DNA from: Oscillospiraceae bacterium
GTDB lineage: Bacteria > Bacillota > Clostridia > Oscillospirales > Oscillospiraceae
Assembly (NCBI GenBank): GCA_021203045.1
Contig: JAJQBY010000040.1
Span: 1 to 64,000 of the forward strand
Length of the DNA stretch: 64,000 nt
Direction of reading: 5' to 3'
Part shown: positions 37,139-45,589 of the stretch, one piece after another
Layout: each line of letters begins with the position of its first letter
How positions within the stretch are numbered: the stretch's first letter is position 1
The notes under the pieces: model-generated
Told to the model about the DNA's origin: nothing
What the model saw: the letters and a program-made list of their open reading frames with translations, nothing else
Databases searched by the model: none
Translations under genes and position numbers: made by a program

Positions 37139-38257
37139 ATGAAAAAATGGATCGCACTGCTGCTGGCTGTGGCCATGCTGCTGGCTATGACCGCCTGCGG
37201 GAGCAGCAGCGAGGAGGAAGAAGCTGCGCAAACGCAGATATCGGAGACCGTGGAGGAAACACCAGATCCTGAGGCAGAGACGGAAGCTGAGACCGAAACA
37301 GAAACCGAGGCCGAAGTCTCGCCCGCCGCGGAGGAGACGCAGGTATACACCAACCCCCTGACCGGCGAGATCACGGAAACAGATATCTCCACCAACCGTC
37401 CTATTGCCGTTATGCTGAATCTGCTGAAAATATCCCTGCCTCAAAGCGGCAACGGCAGCGCAGATATGTATATCGAGGCCACGGAGGAGGGCGGCATCAC
37501 CCGCATCATGGCCCTTTATCAGGATATCTCCGGTGCGGGCACCCTTGGGACCATCCGCTCCACCCGGGAATATTTCACCCTACTGGCCATGGGCTTTGAC
37601 GCGCTGATGGTACACGCAGGCGGCAGCAGCTATGCTCTGAATCTGCTCAGCGACACAGGCTATGAATCCATCAACTTCCTGACCATCGGCGACAGCCTCT
37701 ATTGGCGGGACAGCTACCGGCTGAACAACGTTGGCACCGAGCACAGCATGTATACCTCCAGCGACCTGCTCGAGGGGTATCTGGAGACCACCACCAAGCG
37801 CACCACTCATGAGGATAGTTTCGTCTCCCCCTATACCTTCACGGAGGACGGGACACCGGAGGACGGCGCCAGCGCTACGGATGTGACCGTTTCCTTCTCC
37901 AGCTATAAGGATACGGAGTTTGTCTATGACGAGGAGACCGGCGCCTATGCTGTCTATTTCTTCGGCGGCGACCCCTATATAGACGAAAACACCGGCGAGC
38001 AGGTGACTGTGACAAATATCGTCATCGTCTCCACCCTTCAGTACACCAGAGATGACGACGGCCGCCAGGCCTATGATCTGACCAGCGGCACCGGCTATTA
38101 TATTTGCGGCGGCAAGTACATTGAGATCAACTGGGAAAAGGGCGATATGTACGACGCCCTGGTATTCACCAACACGGACGGCTCTCAGCTCGATCTGGGC
38201 GTAGGCAAAACCTATATCTGCCTGCTGGGCGACACCAGGCCGGTCACCTTCGAGTAA
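37139..38257 (+). CDS. DUF3048 lipoprotein (YerB family)
   Basis: 372 residues from the ATG at 37139, which follows AAGGAGGTTC. The signal peptide ends in lipobox AMTACG. An acidic Glu/Thr linker (residues 25-65) leads to the DUF3048 region: NRPIAVMLNLL, then DMYIEATEEGGITRIMALYQD and GTIRSTREYFTLLAMGFDALMVHAGGS. The C-terminal half (from about 215) is the second beta domain of the family (YYICGGKYIEINWEKGD). DUF3048 proteins are widespread Firmicutes surface lipoproteins of unknown role. Not in an operon. Confidence 0.88.
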   Translation: MKKWIALLLAVAMLLAMTACGSSSEEEEAAQTQISETVEETPDPEAETEAETETETEAEVSPAAEETQVYTNPLTGEITETDISTNRPIAVMLNLLKISLPQSGNGSADMYIEATEEGGITRIMALYQDISGAGTLGTIRSTREYFTLLAMGFDALMVHAGGSSYALNLLSDTGYESINFLTIGDSLYWRDSYRLNNVGTEHSMYTSSDLLEGYLETTTKRTTHEDSFVSPYTFTEDGTPEDGASATDVTVSFSSYKDTEFVYDEETGAYAVYFFGGDPYIDENTGEQVTVTNIVIVSTLQYTRDDDGRQAYDLTSGTGYYICGGKYIEINWEKGDMYDALVFTNTDGSQLDLGVGKTYICLLGDTRPVTFE

Positions 38258-38308
38258 AAATCACGCTCGCGCAGCCATTCTTCGGCTGCCGGATATGAAA
38301 CAGAAAAA

Positions 38309-38343
38309 AGGGAGAGACTTCGTAAGGAAGTCCTCTCCCTTTT
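38309..38343 (+). terminator. Terminator of the DUF3048 gene
   Basis: AGGGAGAGACTTC pairs with GAAGTCCTCTCCCT with one bulge, followed by TTT. Confidence 0.85.
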
Positions 38344-38429
38344 CCCATATGCGCCACGGCTTACGATCCTCATAAGCCCGCCTCACCGCACACCTCCACC
38401 CCTTTGGCATATACTGAAGCAGAACAAAG

Positions 38430-38461
38430 GGCCCGCGCCCGGAACGGGCGGGGGCCTTTTT
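38430..38461 (+). terminator. Terminator hairpin in the asnB leader
   Basis: GGCCCGCGCCCG pairs with CGGGCGGGGGCC (one mismatch, 3-base loop) and is followed by TTTTT. It ends about 23 bases before the asnB start, too close for a promoter in between, so asnB transcripts must read through it. This is the layout of an attenuator. No T-box AGGGTGG element was seen upstream. Confidence 0.75.
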
Positions 38462-38483
38462 ATCCTATTGTGAGGTGACAGAT

Positions 38484-40316
38484 ATGTGTTCCATTGCGGG
38501 AGTGATCGACTTTGCCCATGATATGCGCGAGGAGGGGGCGGTGCTGGACGCCATGCATAAAAGCATGACGCATCGGGGGCCGGACCAAAGCGGTACTTAT
38601 TTCTCTCCAAGCGCCGCGCTGCTGCATAACAGGCTTTGCGTCATCGACATCGAAAACGGCCGTCAGCCCATGACCGCCCGCCAGGACGGCAACACCTATA
38701 CACTGGTCTATAACGGGGAATTATACAATACCGACGAGCTGCGCACTCAGCTTATGGCCGCCGGCCACCGCTTCACCGGTCACTCGGACACGGAGGTGCT
38801 CCTGAGAGCCTATATCCAGTGGGGCGGAGCCTGTGTGGAAAAGCTCAACGGCATATTCGCCTTCGCTATATATGAGGAGCCGGCTCAGCGGCTTTTTATC
38901 GCCCGGGACAGGATGGGCGTCAAGCCCTTCTTCTATGCCCTGCGGGGCGGAGCCTTTCTCTTTGCCTCAGAGCTGAAGGGCCTGCTGGCCCACCCCTTGG
39001 TGAAGCCCCAGGCGGACAGGGACTCCGTTCTGGAGCTGCTCCTGATCGGTCCGGGACGGACGCCGGGATGCGGGGTGTTCAGGGACATAGCGGAGCTGCC
39101 CCCCGGCTGCCGGGGCTGGTTCGACCGGAACGGCCTGAAAACGGAAAAATACTGGTCTCTCCAGGCCCATACACATCATGACAGTCTGGACACCACCATC
39201 GACACGGTCCGCTATCTGGTAACGGACGCCATCCAGCGCCAGCTCGTCTCCGACGTGCCTGTGGGCACATTTCTCTCCGGCGGTCTGGACTCCGGCATTA
39301 TCTGCTCCATCGCCAACCGGTATATGGCCGATCGGGGCCGGCGGCTGACCGCCTTCTCCGTGGATTACAGAGACAGCAAAAAATACTTCCACAGCGGCAA
39401 ATTCCAGCCCAACAGCGATACGGACTATATCCCCCTGCTCCGGGACTGGCTGGGCTGCGAGCACCACCTGGTCATTCTGGATACGGATGAGCTGGTGGAG
39501 GGGCTTTTCGAGGCAGTGGACGCCCGCGACCTGCCCGGTATGGCGGATGTAGATTCCTCCCTGCTCCAATTCTGCAAGCGCATCAAGGAGCATGTGACCG
39601 TGACCCCGTCCGGAGAGTGCGCGGATGAGATATTCGGCGGCTATCCCTGGTACCGGGATGAGCAGATACGCATGGCGGAGGGCTTTCCCTGGGCGCAGTC
39701 CACCCAGTACCGGGCCGGCTTCCTGCGGGAGGAGTATCTCCGGGGCGTCGACCCCCGCGAATATGTCATGGCCCGCTACCGGGCCACTGTGGCAGATGCC
39801 TCCACGCTCCCCGGCGATGACCTGACCGACCGGCGGATGCGGGAAATGATGCGGCTGAATACGGACTGGTTCATGCAGACCCTTCTGGACCGGAAGGACA
39901 GGATGTCCATGTACAGCGCCCTGGAGGTCCGGGTTCCCTTCTGCGATCACCGCATTGCGGAATATCTCTATTCCATCCCCTGGGAATGGAAGAATTACAG
40001 GCACTATGAAAAGGGCCTTCTCCGGGCCGCCATGAAGGATATCCCGCCGGAGGAGATCCTCTGGCGCAAGAAAAGCCCCTACCCAAAGACGCACAATCCC
40101 GCCTATATGTCCGCTGTATCCGCCCGCCTGCGGGCCGTTATGGAAAACAGCGCCTCTCCCCTGCTGCGCATCGTGAAAAAGGAGGCGCTGGAAGCGCTCC
40201 TGAACGACGACAAGGCCCAGCCCTGGTATGGGCAGCTCATGACTACGCCTCAGACCGTAGCCTATATGCTGCAAATAAACTACTGGCTGGAAAAATACAA
40301 GGTGGAGCTGGTGTGA
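38484..40316 (+). CDS. asnB: Asparagine synthase, glutamine-hydrolysing
   Basis: Makes asparagine from aspartate, glutamine and ATP. I use the ATG at 38484 rather than the GTG nine bases earlier because the enzyme needs Met-Cys at its N-terminus (MCSIAGVIDF), where Cys2 is the glutaminase nucleophile after Met removal; GAGGTG serves as ribosome site. 610 residues. The class II amidotransferase domain spans about 1-200 (RGPDQSG, YNGELYN, SDTEVLL). The synthetase PP-loop is FLSGGLDSG near 265 and SGECADEIFGGYPWY is near 375. Monocistronic, with an attenuator-like hairpin just upstream. Confidence 0.95.
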   Translation: MCSIAGVIDFAHDMREEGAVLDAMHKSMTHRGPDQSGTYFSPSAALLHNRLCVIDIENGRQPMTARQDGNTYTLVYNGELYNTDELRTQLMAAGHRFTGHSDTEVLLRAYIQWGGACVEKLNGIFAFAIYEEPAQRLFIARDRMGVKPFFYALRGGAFLFASELKGLLAHPLVKPQADRDSVLELLLIGPGRTPGCGVFRDIAELPPGCRGWFDRNGLKTEKYWSLQAHTHHDSLDTTIDTVRYLVTDAIQRQLVSDVPVGTFLSGGLDSGIICSIANRYMADRGRRLTAFSVDYRDSKKYFHSGKFQPNSDTDYIPLLRDWLGCEHHLVILDTDELVEGLFEAVDARDLPGMADVDSSLLQFCKRIKEHVTVTPSGECADEIFGGYPWYRDEQIRMAEGFPWAQSTQYRAGFLREEYLRGVDPREYVMARYRATVADASTLPGDDLTDRRMREMMRLNTDWFMQTLLDRKDRMSMYSALEVRVPFCDHRIAEYLYSIPWEWKNYRHYEKGLLRAAMKDIPPEEILWRKKSPYPKTHNPAYMSAVSARLRAVMENSASPLLRIVKKEALEALLNDDKAQPWYGQLMTTPQTVAYMLQINYWLEKYKVELV

Positions 40317-40321
40317 AAGCG

Positions 40322-40356
40322 CCGCCCCGTCCCGCGAGGATCGCAGGGCGGGGCGG
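40322..40356. terminator. Shared terminator between asnB and a convergent gene
   Basis: CCGCCCCGTCC pairs with GGGCGGGGCGG over 11 bases with one G-U pair. No T-run on either side, but it fills the 46-base gap. Confidence 0.65.
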
Positions 40357-40362
40357 AACGAT

Positions 40363-41478
40363 TCAGCGGCTGGAGAGAAGCCCGATGGCGTTTGCCAGCA
40401 ACTCCGCGGCGCCGGCGCGGGTCAGGACCTGGTCGATATCGTCCCAATCGGAGAGCATGACGCTGCAAGCCGTCAGGTTCGCGACAGCCTGCGCCCAGGT
40501 GGTATGGGCGTTATCCTCCCCCACATAGGCCGCCGCGCTGACCACGTCCGTCACCCCAAGGACGCTGTTCAGCATCAGGCAGGCGTCCCGGAGGGTGATG
40601 TCCTCATCGGGATAGAAATTGGCCCCGGTGGAGGTCTCCACGCCCTCCACATACCCCTTCAGCAGCGCCGTCGCCACATAGGGCTTGAGCCAGGCATCGA
40701 TGTCCGCATCGTCTCCAAAGCCGGTGGAGCTGACGCCCCGGAGCAGATCGCAGCCCGCCGCCGTCATGCACATGGTCAGAAACTCGCCCCGTGTCACTGC
40801 GGCGTCCGGGTTAAATACATAGTCCTCCCCCACATATTCCCCGGTGAACACCCCCGCCTCCGTCAGCACGACGGCTGCATATTCCAGGGCACTTCCGGAC
40901 ATATCGGAATAGGTGACCTTGGACTTCTGCCGGAGGAGCCGGATAATGACCGTCCCCTCCTGGGAGACATTCCCGGCGCTGTCCGTGACACGGAAGCCGA
41001 AGTAGTCCTTGCCCCGCTTGCCCTCCTTGGGCGTATAGACAAAATAGCCGTCCGCCGTCAGCTCCACCGACCCCTTGATGGGTTGGGTAGTGATCTCAAA
41101 GGTCAGGCTGTCCCCCTCCGCGTCATAGGCAGTGAGCTGTCCCCCCACGGAGACCCCCCGATAGGTCTCAAGCTCCAGATTCTCCGCTACAGGGGAGGTA
41201 TTCTCCCCTGTGTCCTCCTCACCGGCATCCTCCGATGTGCCGGTAAGGGCCTCCGCCGCCAGGCCCGCCTCATAGTCCGATAACGTTTCCGCGCCGGCGG
41301 ACGTGTCCTCCATAACCGCATTCTCCACGTTTTCCATGGTTTCCGTAGTCTCCGCCGCCTCCTCCGCAAGAGCCGCCTCCAGGGCGGCAGACTCGATGAC
41401 GGAGATATCCGCCAGAGCCGGTGTGGAACCAAGAATAAAAAGCGATAGCAGCATCCATGCTGTTGCAGCTCGTTTCAT
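40363..41478 (-). CDS. Secreted Ig-like/SLH-domain protein
   Basis: 371 residues with a signal peptide (MKRAATAWMLLSLFILGSTPALA). A Glu/Ala/Thr-rich linker (30-95) leads to a cadherin/Ig-like domain (about 95-185: PVAENLELETYRGVSVGGQLTAYDAEGDSLTF and YFGFRVTDSAGNVSQEGTV). Three SLH-type segments follow (VTRGEFLTMCMTAAG, TLRDACLMLNSVLG, LTRAGAAELLANAIG). SLH domains bind secondary cell-wall polymers, so this is a wall-attached surface protein. It resembles the 30437-32002 protein in its SLH part but lacks the transglutaminase domain. Confidence 0.85.
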   Translation of the reverse strand: MKRAATAWMLLSLFILGSTPALADISVIESAALEAALAEEAAETTETMENVENAVMEDTSAGAETLSDYEAGLAAEALTGTSEDAGEEDTGENTSPVAENLELETYRGVSVGGQLTAYDAEGDSLTFEITTQPIKGSVELTADGYFVYTPKEGKRGKDYFGFRVTDSAGNVSQEGTVIIRLLRQKSKVTYSDMSGSALEYAAVVLTEAGVFTGEYVGEDYVFNPDAAVTRGEFLTMCMTAAGCDLLRGVSSTGFGDDADIDAWLKPYVATALLKGYVEGVETSTGANFYPDEDITLRDACLMLNSVLGVTDVVSAAAYVGEDNAHTTWAQAVANLTACSVMLSDWDDIDQVLTRAGAAELLANAIGLLSSR

Positions 41479-41555
41479 GTAAACGACCTCCTGTAGTTTG
41501 TATGCTTATTCTTACCCCCACAGGGCGAAATATTCCCTTCCATAGAAAAATATGG

Positions 41556-41583
41556 TTGACTTCCCGAATATGCGTGTTATAAT
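41556..41583 (+). promoter_or_regulatory. moeA promoter
   Basis: TTGACT, 16 bases, TATAAT. It predicts a leader of about 125 bases before moeA. Confidence 0.75.
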
Positions 41584-41600
41584 ATTCTCATACAGATCGT

Positions 41601-41649
41601 GCGGCAGAAGTGTGTAAGTCCAGATGGGACGGGCTCTGCTGTCGTTTTT
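41601..41649 (+). promoter_or_regulatory. Structured moeA leader with T-run
   Basis: GCGGCAGA (41601-41608) pairs with TCTGCTGT (41635-41642) using G-U pairs. It encloses an inner GTCC/GGAC hairpin and is followed by TTTTT at 41645-41649. This could be a leader terminator or a small riboswitch. It does not show the known molybdenum-cofactor riboswitch core. Role inferred only from position. Confidence 0.45.
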
Positions 41650-41716
41650 GTTTGCTTGACCTATAGTTTTCCTGAATATCATAATAGCCTATTACAAGGG
41701 AAGGAGCGCGGCATAT

Positions 41717-42916
41717 ATGAAACCAATGAAGCTGACGCCAAAGACGGAGGCCCAGGCCCTCCTGCTGGACGCCTGGACCCTGACGGCGGAGGAGGAGACT
41801 ATCCCCCTGACCGCCTGCCGGGGCCGCGTCCTGGCAAGGAACATATTCGCCCAATATAACATTCCTGTGGTGCGGGCCTCCGCCATGGACGGCGTGGCCG
41901 TGAACGCAGCGGACTTCGCCGATGGCAAAAAGCCGGACTGCACGGGCTGGCGGCCCGGCCGGGAGTATTCCCGGGCCGATACCGGCGATGATTTTGACGA
42001 TCGCTATGACACGGTCATCCCCATCGAGCAGGTGGAGGTCCTGCCGGAGGGCGGTCTGATATTCGCCCCGGACACGGACATCCGCCCCGGCATGAACGTC
42101 AGGCCCTCCGGGTCCCAGGTAGAGAAGGCTTCCCTTCTCTGCAAAAAGGGCGTCCGCCTGACGGCACTGGATATCGCCGCCATCGGCATGGGGGGCTATG
42201 GAGCAGCCCCAGTCCTCCGCCGGCCGAGGGTAGCCTTTGTTCCCACGGGCAGCGAGCTGGTCCCCATAGGAGCGCCTCTCGCCCGGGGCCAGAATTTTGA
42301 CACCAACAGCCTGATGGCCGCCCTCCTGCTGGAGGAGATGGGCGCGAAGCCCATCCTCCGCCCCATCCACCGGGACGACCCGCAGGCCATCGAGCAGACG
42401 CTGAACGAGCTTCTGCCCCAGGCGGATATCATCATCCTGAACGCCGGCACGTCCAAGGGCCAGGAGGATTACTGCGGCCGCCTGTTGTGGGAACGGGGCA
42501 GGCTGCTGTTCAGCGGCGTGGCCGCCGTCCCGGGACGGCCCATGTCCGCCGCGGTCATTGATGAAAAAATGGTTCTGAACATCTCCGGCCCCGCCCTGGC
42601 CGCCTTTTACGCCCTGGACTGGGCCGTGAAGCCCCTGATATGCAAGCATCTGGGCATCCCCGTGCCGAAGCGCCGGACGGCGGAGGCGGAGCTGACCGCC
42701 CCCATGGGCGCGCCGCCCCTATCCATGTGCTGCATGCTCCGGCTCCAGCGCCAGGGGGACAGGCTTCTGGCCACGCCGCTTACCATGCGGGGCCCCGGCA
42801 GTGTGGGTTCCGGCGTCCTCCTGACCGCCGACGCCATGTACGCCACCATCCCCGGCCAGGAGCCGAAGGGCCCCGGCGATACCATCACCGTGGAGCTGCT
42901 GCGGGATATCCCCTGA
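41717..42916 (+). CDS. moeA: Molybdopterin molybdotransferase (MoeA)
   Basis: 399 residues. Inserts molybdate into adenylylated molybdopterin. The N-terminal signature is VVRASAMDGVAVNAADF (residues about 51-67). The MPT-binding domain has FVPTGSELVPIG and NAGTSKGQEDY. The usual LPGNPV loop reads ISGPALAAF here, a variant. The C-terminal beta domain is present. It would mature the molybdenum enzymes encoded nearby (xanthine dehydrogenase, transhydroxylase-like). No other cofactor gene is next to it. AAGGGAAGGAG is the ribosome site. Confidence 0.92.
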   Translation: MKPMKLTPKTEAQALLLDAWTLTAEEETIPLTACRGRVLARNIFAQYNIPVVRASAMDGVAVNAADFADGKKPDCTGWRPGREYSRADTGDDFDDRYDTVIPIEQVEVLPEGGLIFAPDTDIRPGMNVRPSGSQVEKASLLCKKGVRLTALDIAAIGMGGYGAAPVLRRPRVAFVPTGSELVPIGAPLARGQNFDTNSLMAALLLEEMGAKPILRPIHRDDPQAIEQTLNELLPQADIIILNAGTSKGQEDYCGRLLWERGRLLFSGVAAVPGRPMSAAVIDEKMVLNISGPALAAFYALDWAVKPLICKHLGIPVPKRRTAEAELTAPMGAPPLSMCCMLRLQRQGDRLLATPLTMRGPGSVGSGVLLTADAMYATIPGQEPKGPGDTITVELLRDIP

Positions 42917-42981
42917 CCGGGGGCTTGAAAAATTGCCTCACCCCGAATAGCCAAATAATATCGACATCGACACGGCAAAGC

Positions 42982-43011
42982 GCCCAATGTGGCCGAAAAA
43001 TCACATTGGGC
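42982..43011. terminator. Hairpin downstream of moeA
   Basis: GCCCAATGTG and CACATTGGGC form a perfect 10-base stem with a 10-base loop, followed by ACTTGTTTC. Probably ends moeA. Confidence 0.65.
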
Positions 43012-43074
43012 ACTTGTTTCTGCGCTGTGTGTTCACGCTTTGTTAAGCATACAGAAATTTTACCGTTTGCTCGC

Positions 43075-43685
43075 CTAAATGGCAATCACAATAACAGCAA
43101 TTACAGCCCCACAGTTTTCCATCACGGGCTGCACCAGCATAAAGGCATGGGTCAGATGCAATTCGCCAGCATCATGAGAGGCAAATCCAAAATACCTTAG
43201 CAAAGCAGGGATAGGGCGAATGCCTGTTTTGCGCCGCCAAAGCCCTGAAACACTGCAATCAATCATGATCCAAGAAGACGCGGCCACAGAAACACGGAGT
43301 CGTATGCAGTGGTATCTGTATGCGGCCCAAAGAAACGGACGACTGGTTCTACAAACAATTCAAACATGACAAGGTACGTTACAGCAATCACTATCTGAGC
43401 CGAGATGGTGAAGCGAACGGCATCCTGCATTCGTTTATGTTTTTTACCAATATAATTATAGGCAATCAGAGGAAGAACACCAGATGAAATCCCTTGAGCG
43501 ATCCGAACGGAATGGTTTCCACCTTTTAAATCACGCCTACATCGAAAATTACAACTGCCGAGTATTCCGACATCAGGTTCAGATGAACGCTGATCGACAG
43601 TACGGCCAGTAGAATTTAAAGAATAGCCGATGTGCCGACGGAGAGCAATTCCAGAAAGTTCTGGCTGCCAATCGCTTTTAGAAAG
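43075..43685 (-). pseudogene. Decayed MATE-family efflux pump
   Basis: Not in the ORF track because the frame is broken several times. On the minus strand about 43345-43520 reads VRIAQGISSGVLPLIAYNYI then GKKHKRMQDAVRFT, a classic MATE stretch. Further on come VFQGFGGAKQAFALSLL (43220-43290) and, after another shift, FMLVQPVMENCGAVIAVIVIA (43080-43145). Upstream FLELLSVGTSAIL is recognisable near 43620-43660. At least four stops or shifts separate these pieces. It is the C-terminal two thirds of a multidrug/sodium antiporter in advanced decay; the N-terminal part is not visible. Confidence 0.8.
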
Positions 43686-43826
43686 AAGTTTGTCTTGAGC
43701 TAACTATTTTTCCTGCTGTGAACGTAGTATGCAAGCGAATAGGTGGAGCTTATGAGAAAAGTCTGTGAAAGTTTGAAAAATTAATCTTCTATAATAAAAT
43801 CTAAATATCACGAGGGACTTAAAAAT

Positions 43827-44132
43827 ATGGCAAGACGAGAAAAACATTACGTCGCGTCCGGATGACCAAAGGCAAAAGAGCGATTATCTAGCAGCTGCTT
43901 CAGGAGTACAATATCCAATCAGCTGAAGACATACAGGATGCCCTGAAAGATCTCCCGGGCAGCATCATCCACAAGATGATGGAAGCTGAGTTGACGTTCT
44001 TCTTTGGTATGAAAAAAACGAGTGGATAGACCGTTCTGAGTGTCTGGATTATCGTAATAGACCAAAACGCAAACAGGTCAGACTCCGTGACCATTAATGT
44101 CCCATAGAAACGCCAGTCCGTATCAAAACTGC
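43827..44132 (+). pseudogene. IS256-family transposase remnant
   Basis: Opens with MARREK and, one frame over, MTKGKRAII, a TAG, QLLQEYNIQSAEDIQDALKD then LPGSIIHKMMEAEL, the standard N-terminus of IS256-family transposases (usually KDLLGGTIKEMMEAEMDEHLGYEK). It then degenerates through stops (IDQNANRSDS, INVP). Only about the first quarter of a transposase remains; the DDE core and both ends are gone. It sits between the MATE remnant and the xanthine dehydrogenase operon. Confidence 0.85.
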
Positions 44133-44232
44133 AAAGTTAACGTTTTTCCATCACGTTGGCCTACAAAAAATCTATTCACACATACATCACAGTTTTCCGA
44201 TTGTCAATACCTTGTTATACCTCGTTGGGTAT
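44133..44232. other. Short non-coding tail next to the IS remnant
   Basis: No gene seen. A few residues resembling further IS256 sequence may continue here, and no terminator hairpin for the xdh operon was identified by eye. Confidence 0.4.
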
Positions 44233-44709
44233 TTATCGTCTCTCCCCCACGAGCTTTTCAAGGGCGTTCAGGATGTTTTCATATCCTGTGCAGCGGCAGA
44301 GGTGGCCGGAGATGGCACGGCGCAGCTCCTCGCGAGTATAGGTCCTGCCGGTTCCTATCAGTTCTACGGCGGTCATAATCAGACCCGGGGTGCAGAAGCC
44401 GCACTGCACGGCGGCCTCGTCCACAAATGCCTGCTGGACAGGATGCAGCTGTCCTGTAGCGGGGCCCCGCAGGCCCTCCACGGTCAGGATGCTCTTTCCA
44501 TCGGCCCAGACCGCCAGATAAATGCAGCTGTTATAGGCCCGCCCATCCACCAGCACACAGCAGGCGCCGCACTCCCCCACCTCGCAGCCGGTCTTGACGC
44601 TTGTAAGTCCAAACTCCTCCCGGAGAAGCTCCGTCAGACTCATGCGCACATCAACGCTGCATGTCCGTTCCCGGCCATTGAGGGTGAACGTGATCGTCTT
44701 AAACTCCAT
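44233..44709 (-). CDS. xdhC: Xanthine dehydrogenase iron-sulfur subunit
   Basis: 158 residues with two [2Fe-2S] clusters. The plant-type site is CEVGECGACCVLVDGRAYNSC and the helical-bundle site is QCGFCTPG with HLCRCTGY. The start at 44709 (MEFKTITFTLNG) has GGAGGTG seven bases upstream and overlaps the end of the FAD subunit gene by 11 bases. It relays electrons from the molybdenum centre to FAD. It is the third subunit of the guaD-xdh operon and the last gene before decayed DNA. Confidence 0.93.
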   Translation of the reverse strand: MEFKTITFTLNGRERTCSVDVRMSLTELLREEFGLTSVKTGCEVGECGACCVLVDGRAYNSCIYLAVWADGKSILTVEGLRGPATGQLHPVQQAFVDEAAVQCGFCTPGLIMTAVELIGTGRTYTREELRRAISGHLCRCTGYENILNALEKLVGERR

Positions 44710-45589
44710 GGATAACACCTCCCGCCCGCTCTACGCTTTTGAACAGGCAGCGCCGCAGCAGTTCCTGAGCCAGATAGCTCCTAAACTCCGCCTTGGCCCG
44801 CCAGCTCGTCCGGGGATGAACGTCCTCCCCGACCGCCCGGGCCATTTGCTCTATCGTCTCCGGGCAGACGGGCTGTCCCCGCCCCGCCGCCTCCGCCGCC
44901 GGGGCCCGCATCGGCACCGGCCCGGCCACGCCATAGGCGATGCGCACATCCTGAAGCACCTGCTTGTCGGCTGTCAGGCAGACGTTCACGCTGCATCCCA
45001 GGGTGGCGATGTCCATGGCGTTCCGCATGGCATATTTGATATACCAGCCGGCATAGCCCTCATAGGCCGCTTGCGGTATGGTCACGGCGGTCAATATCTC
45101 CCCCGGGCGGATATCCACCTGCCCGGCCCGGATATACCACCGGGCGGCGGGGACGTGCCGCACGCCCTCCGGCCCGGTCAGCTCCATTACACCGTCCCAG
45201 GCCAGCAGGGTGGCCCCTGTATCGGCGGAGGTAACGCCGTTGCAGACATTGCCCCCGATGGTACCGATATTCCGCACCTGAGGGCCACCCACCTGCCCCG
45301 CCGCATAGCCCAGAACAGGGACATGCCGCTTAATCAGCTCATTTTCCGATACATCTGTGAAGCTGGTCAGCGCTCCGATGCGGAGGGTGCCGTCCTCCGC
45401 CATGGAAACGCCCCGCAGCTCGTCTACGGTGTAAATACTTATCAGCTCGCACCCGGCCAGCTTTCCATCCCGCAGCTTGACAAGCTGATCGGAACCGCCG
45501 GCTATGATCTTTGCCTTCGGATGTGCCTGACGGAGCTTCACAGCCTCCGCAACTGAATACGCCTCATACAAGGCCGAAAAGTCAAACAT
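44699..45589 (-). CDS. xdhB: Xanthine dehydrogenase FAD subunit
   Basis: 296 residues from the ATG at 45589 (MFDFSALYEAY), which has GGAGGAGGGG upstream. FAD-binding motifs: AKIIAGGSDQLVKLRDGKL near residue 30 and GTIGGNVCNGVTSADT near 105. Overlaps the xdhA end by eight bases. It is the oxidant-side subunit, passing electrons to NAD or another acceptor. Member of the CoxM/XdhB family. Confidence 0.92.
   Translation of the reverse strand: MFDFSALYEAYSVAEAVKLRQAHPKAKIIAGGSDQLVKLRDGKLAGCELISIYTVDELRGVSMAEDGTLRIGALTSFTDVSENELIKRHVPVLGYAAGQVGGPQVRNIGTIGGNVCNGVTSADTGATLLAWDGVMELTGPEGVRHVPAARWYIRAGQVDIRPGEILTAVTIPQAAYEGYAGWYIKYAMRNAMDIATLGCSVNVCLTADKQVLQDVRIAYGVAGPVPMRAPAAEAAGRGQPVCPETIEQMARAVGEDVHPRTSWRAKAEFRSYLAQELLRRCLFKSVERAGGVIHGV

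Noticed and set aside
38258-38429. T-box riboswitch before asnB
   Set aside because: No AGGGTGG-type antiterminator sequence could be seen; only two terminators are evident.
41590-41716. Known molybdenum-cofactor riboswitch before moeA
   Set aside because: Conserved core not recognised by eye; reported as unassigned structure instead.
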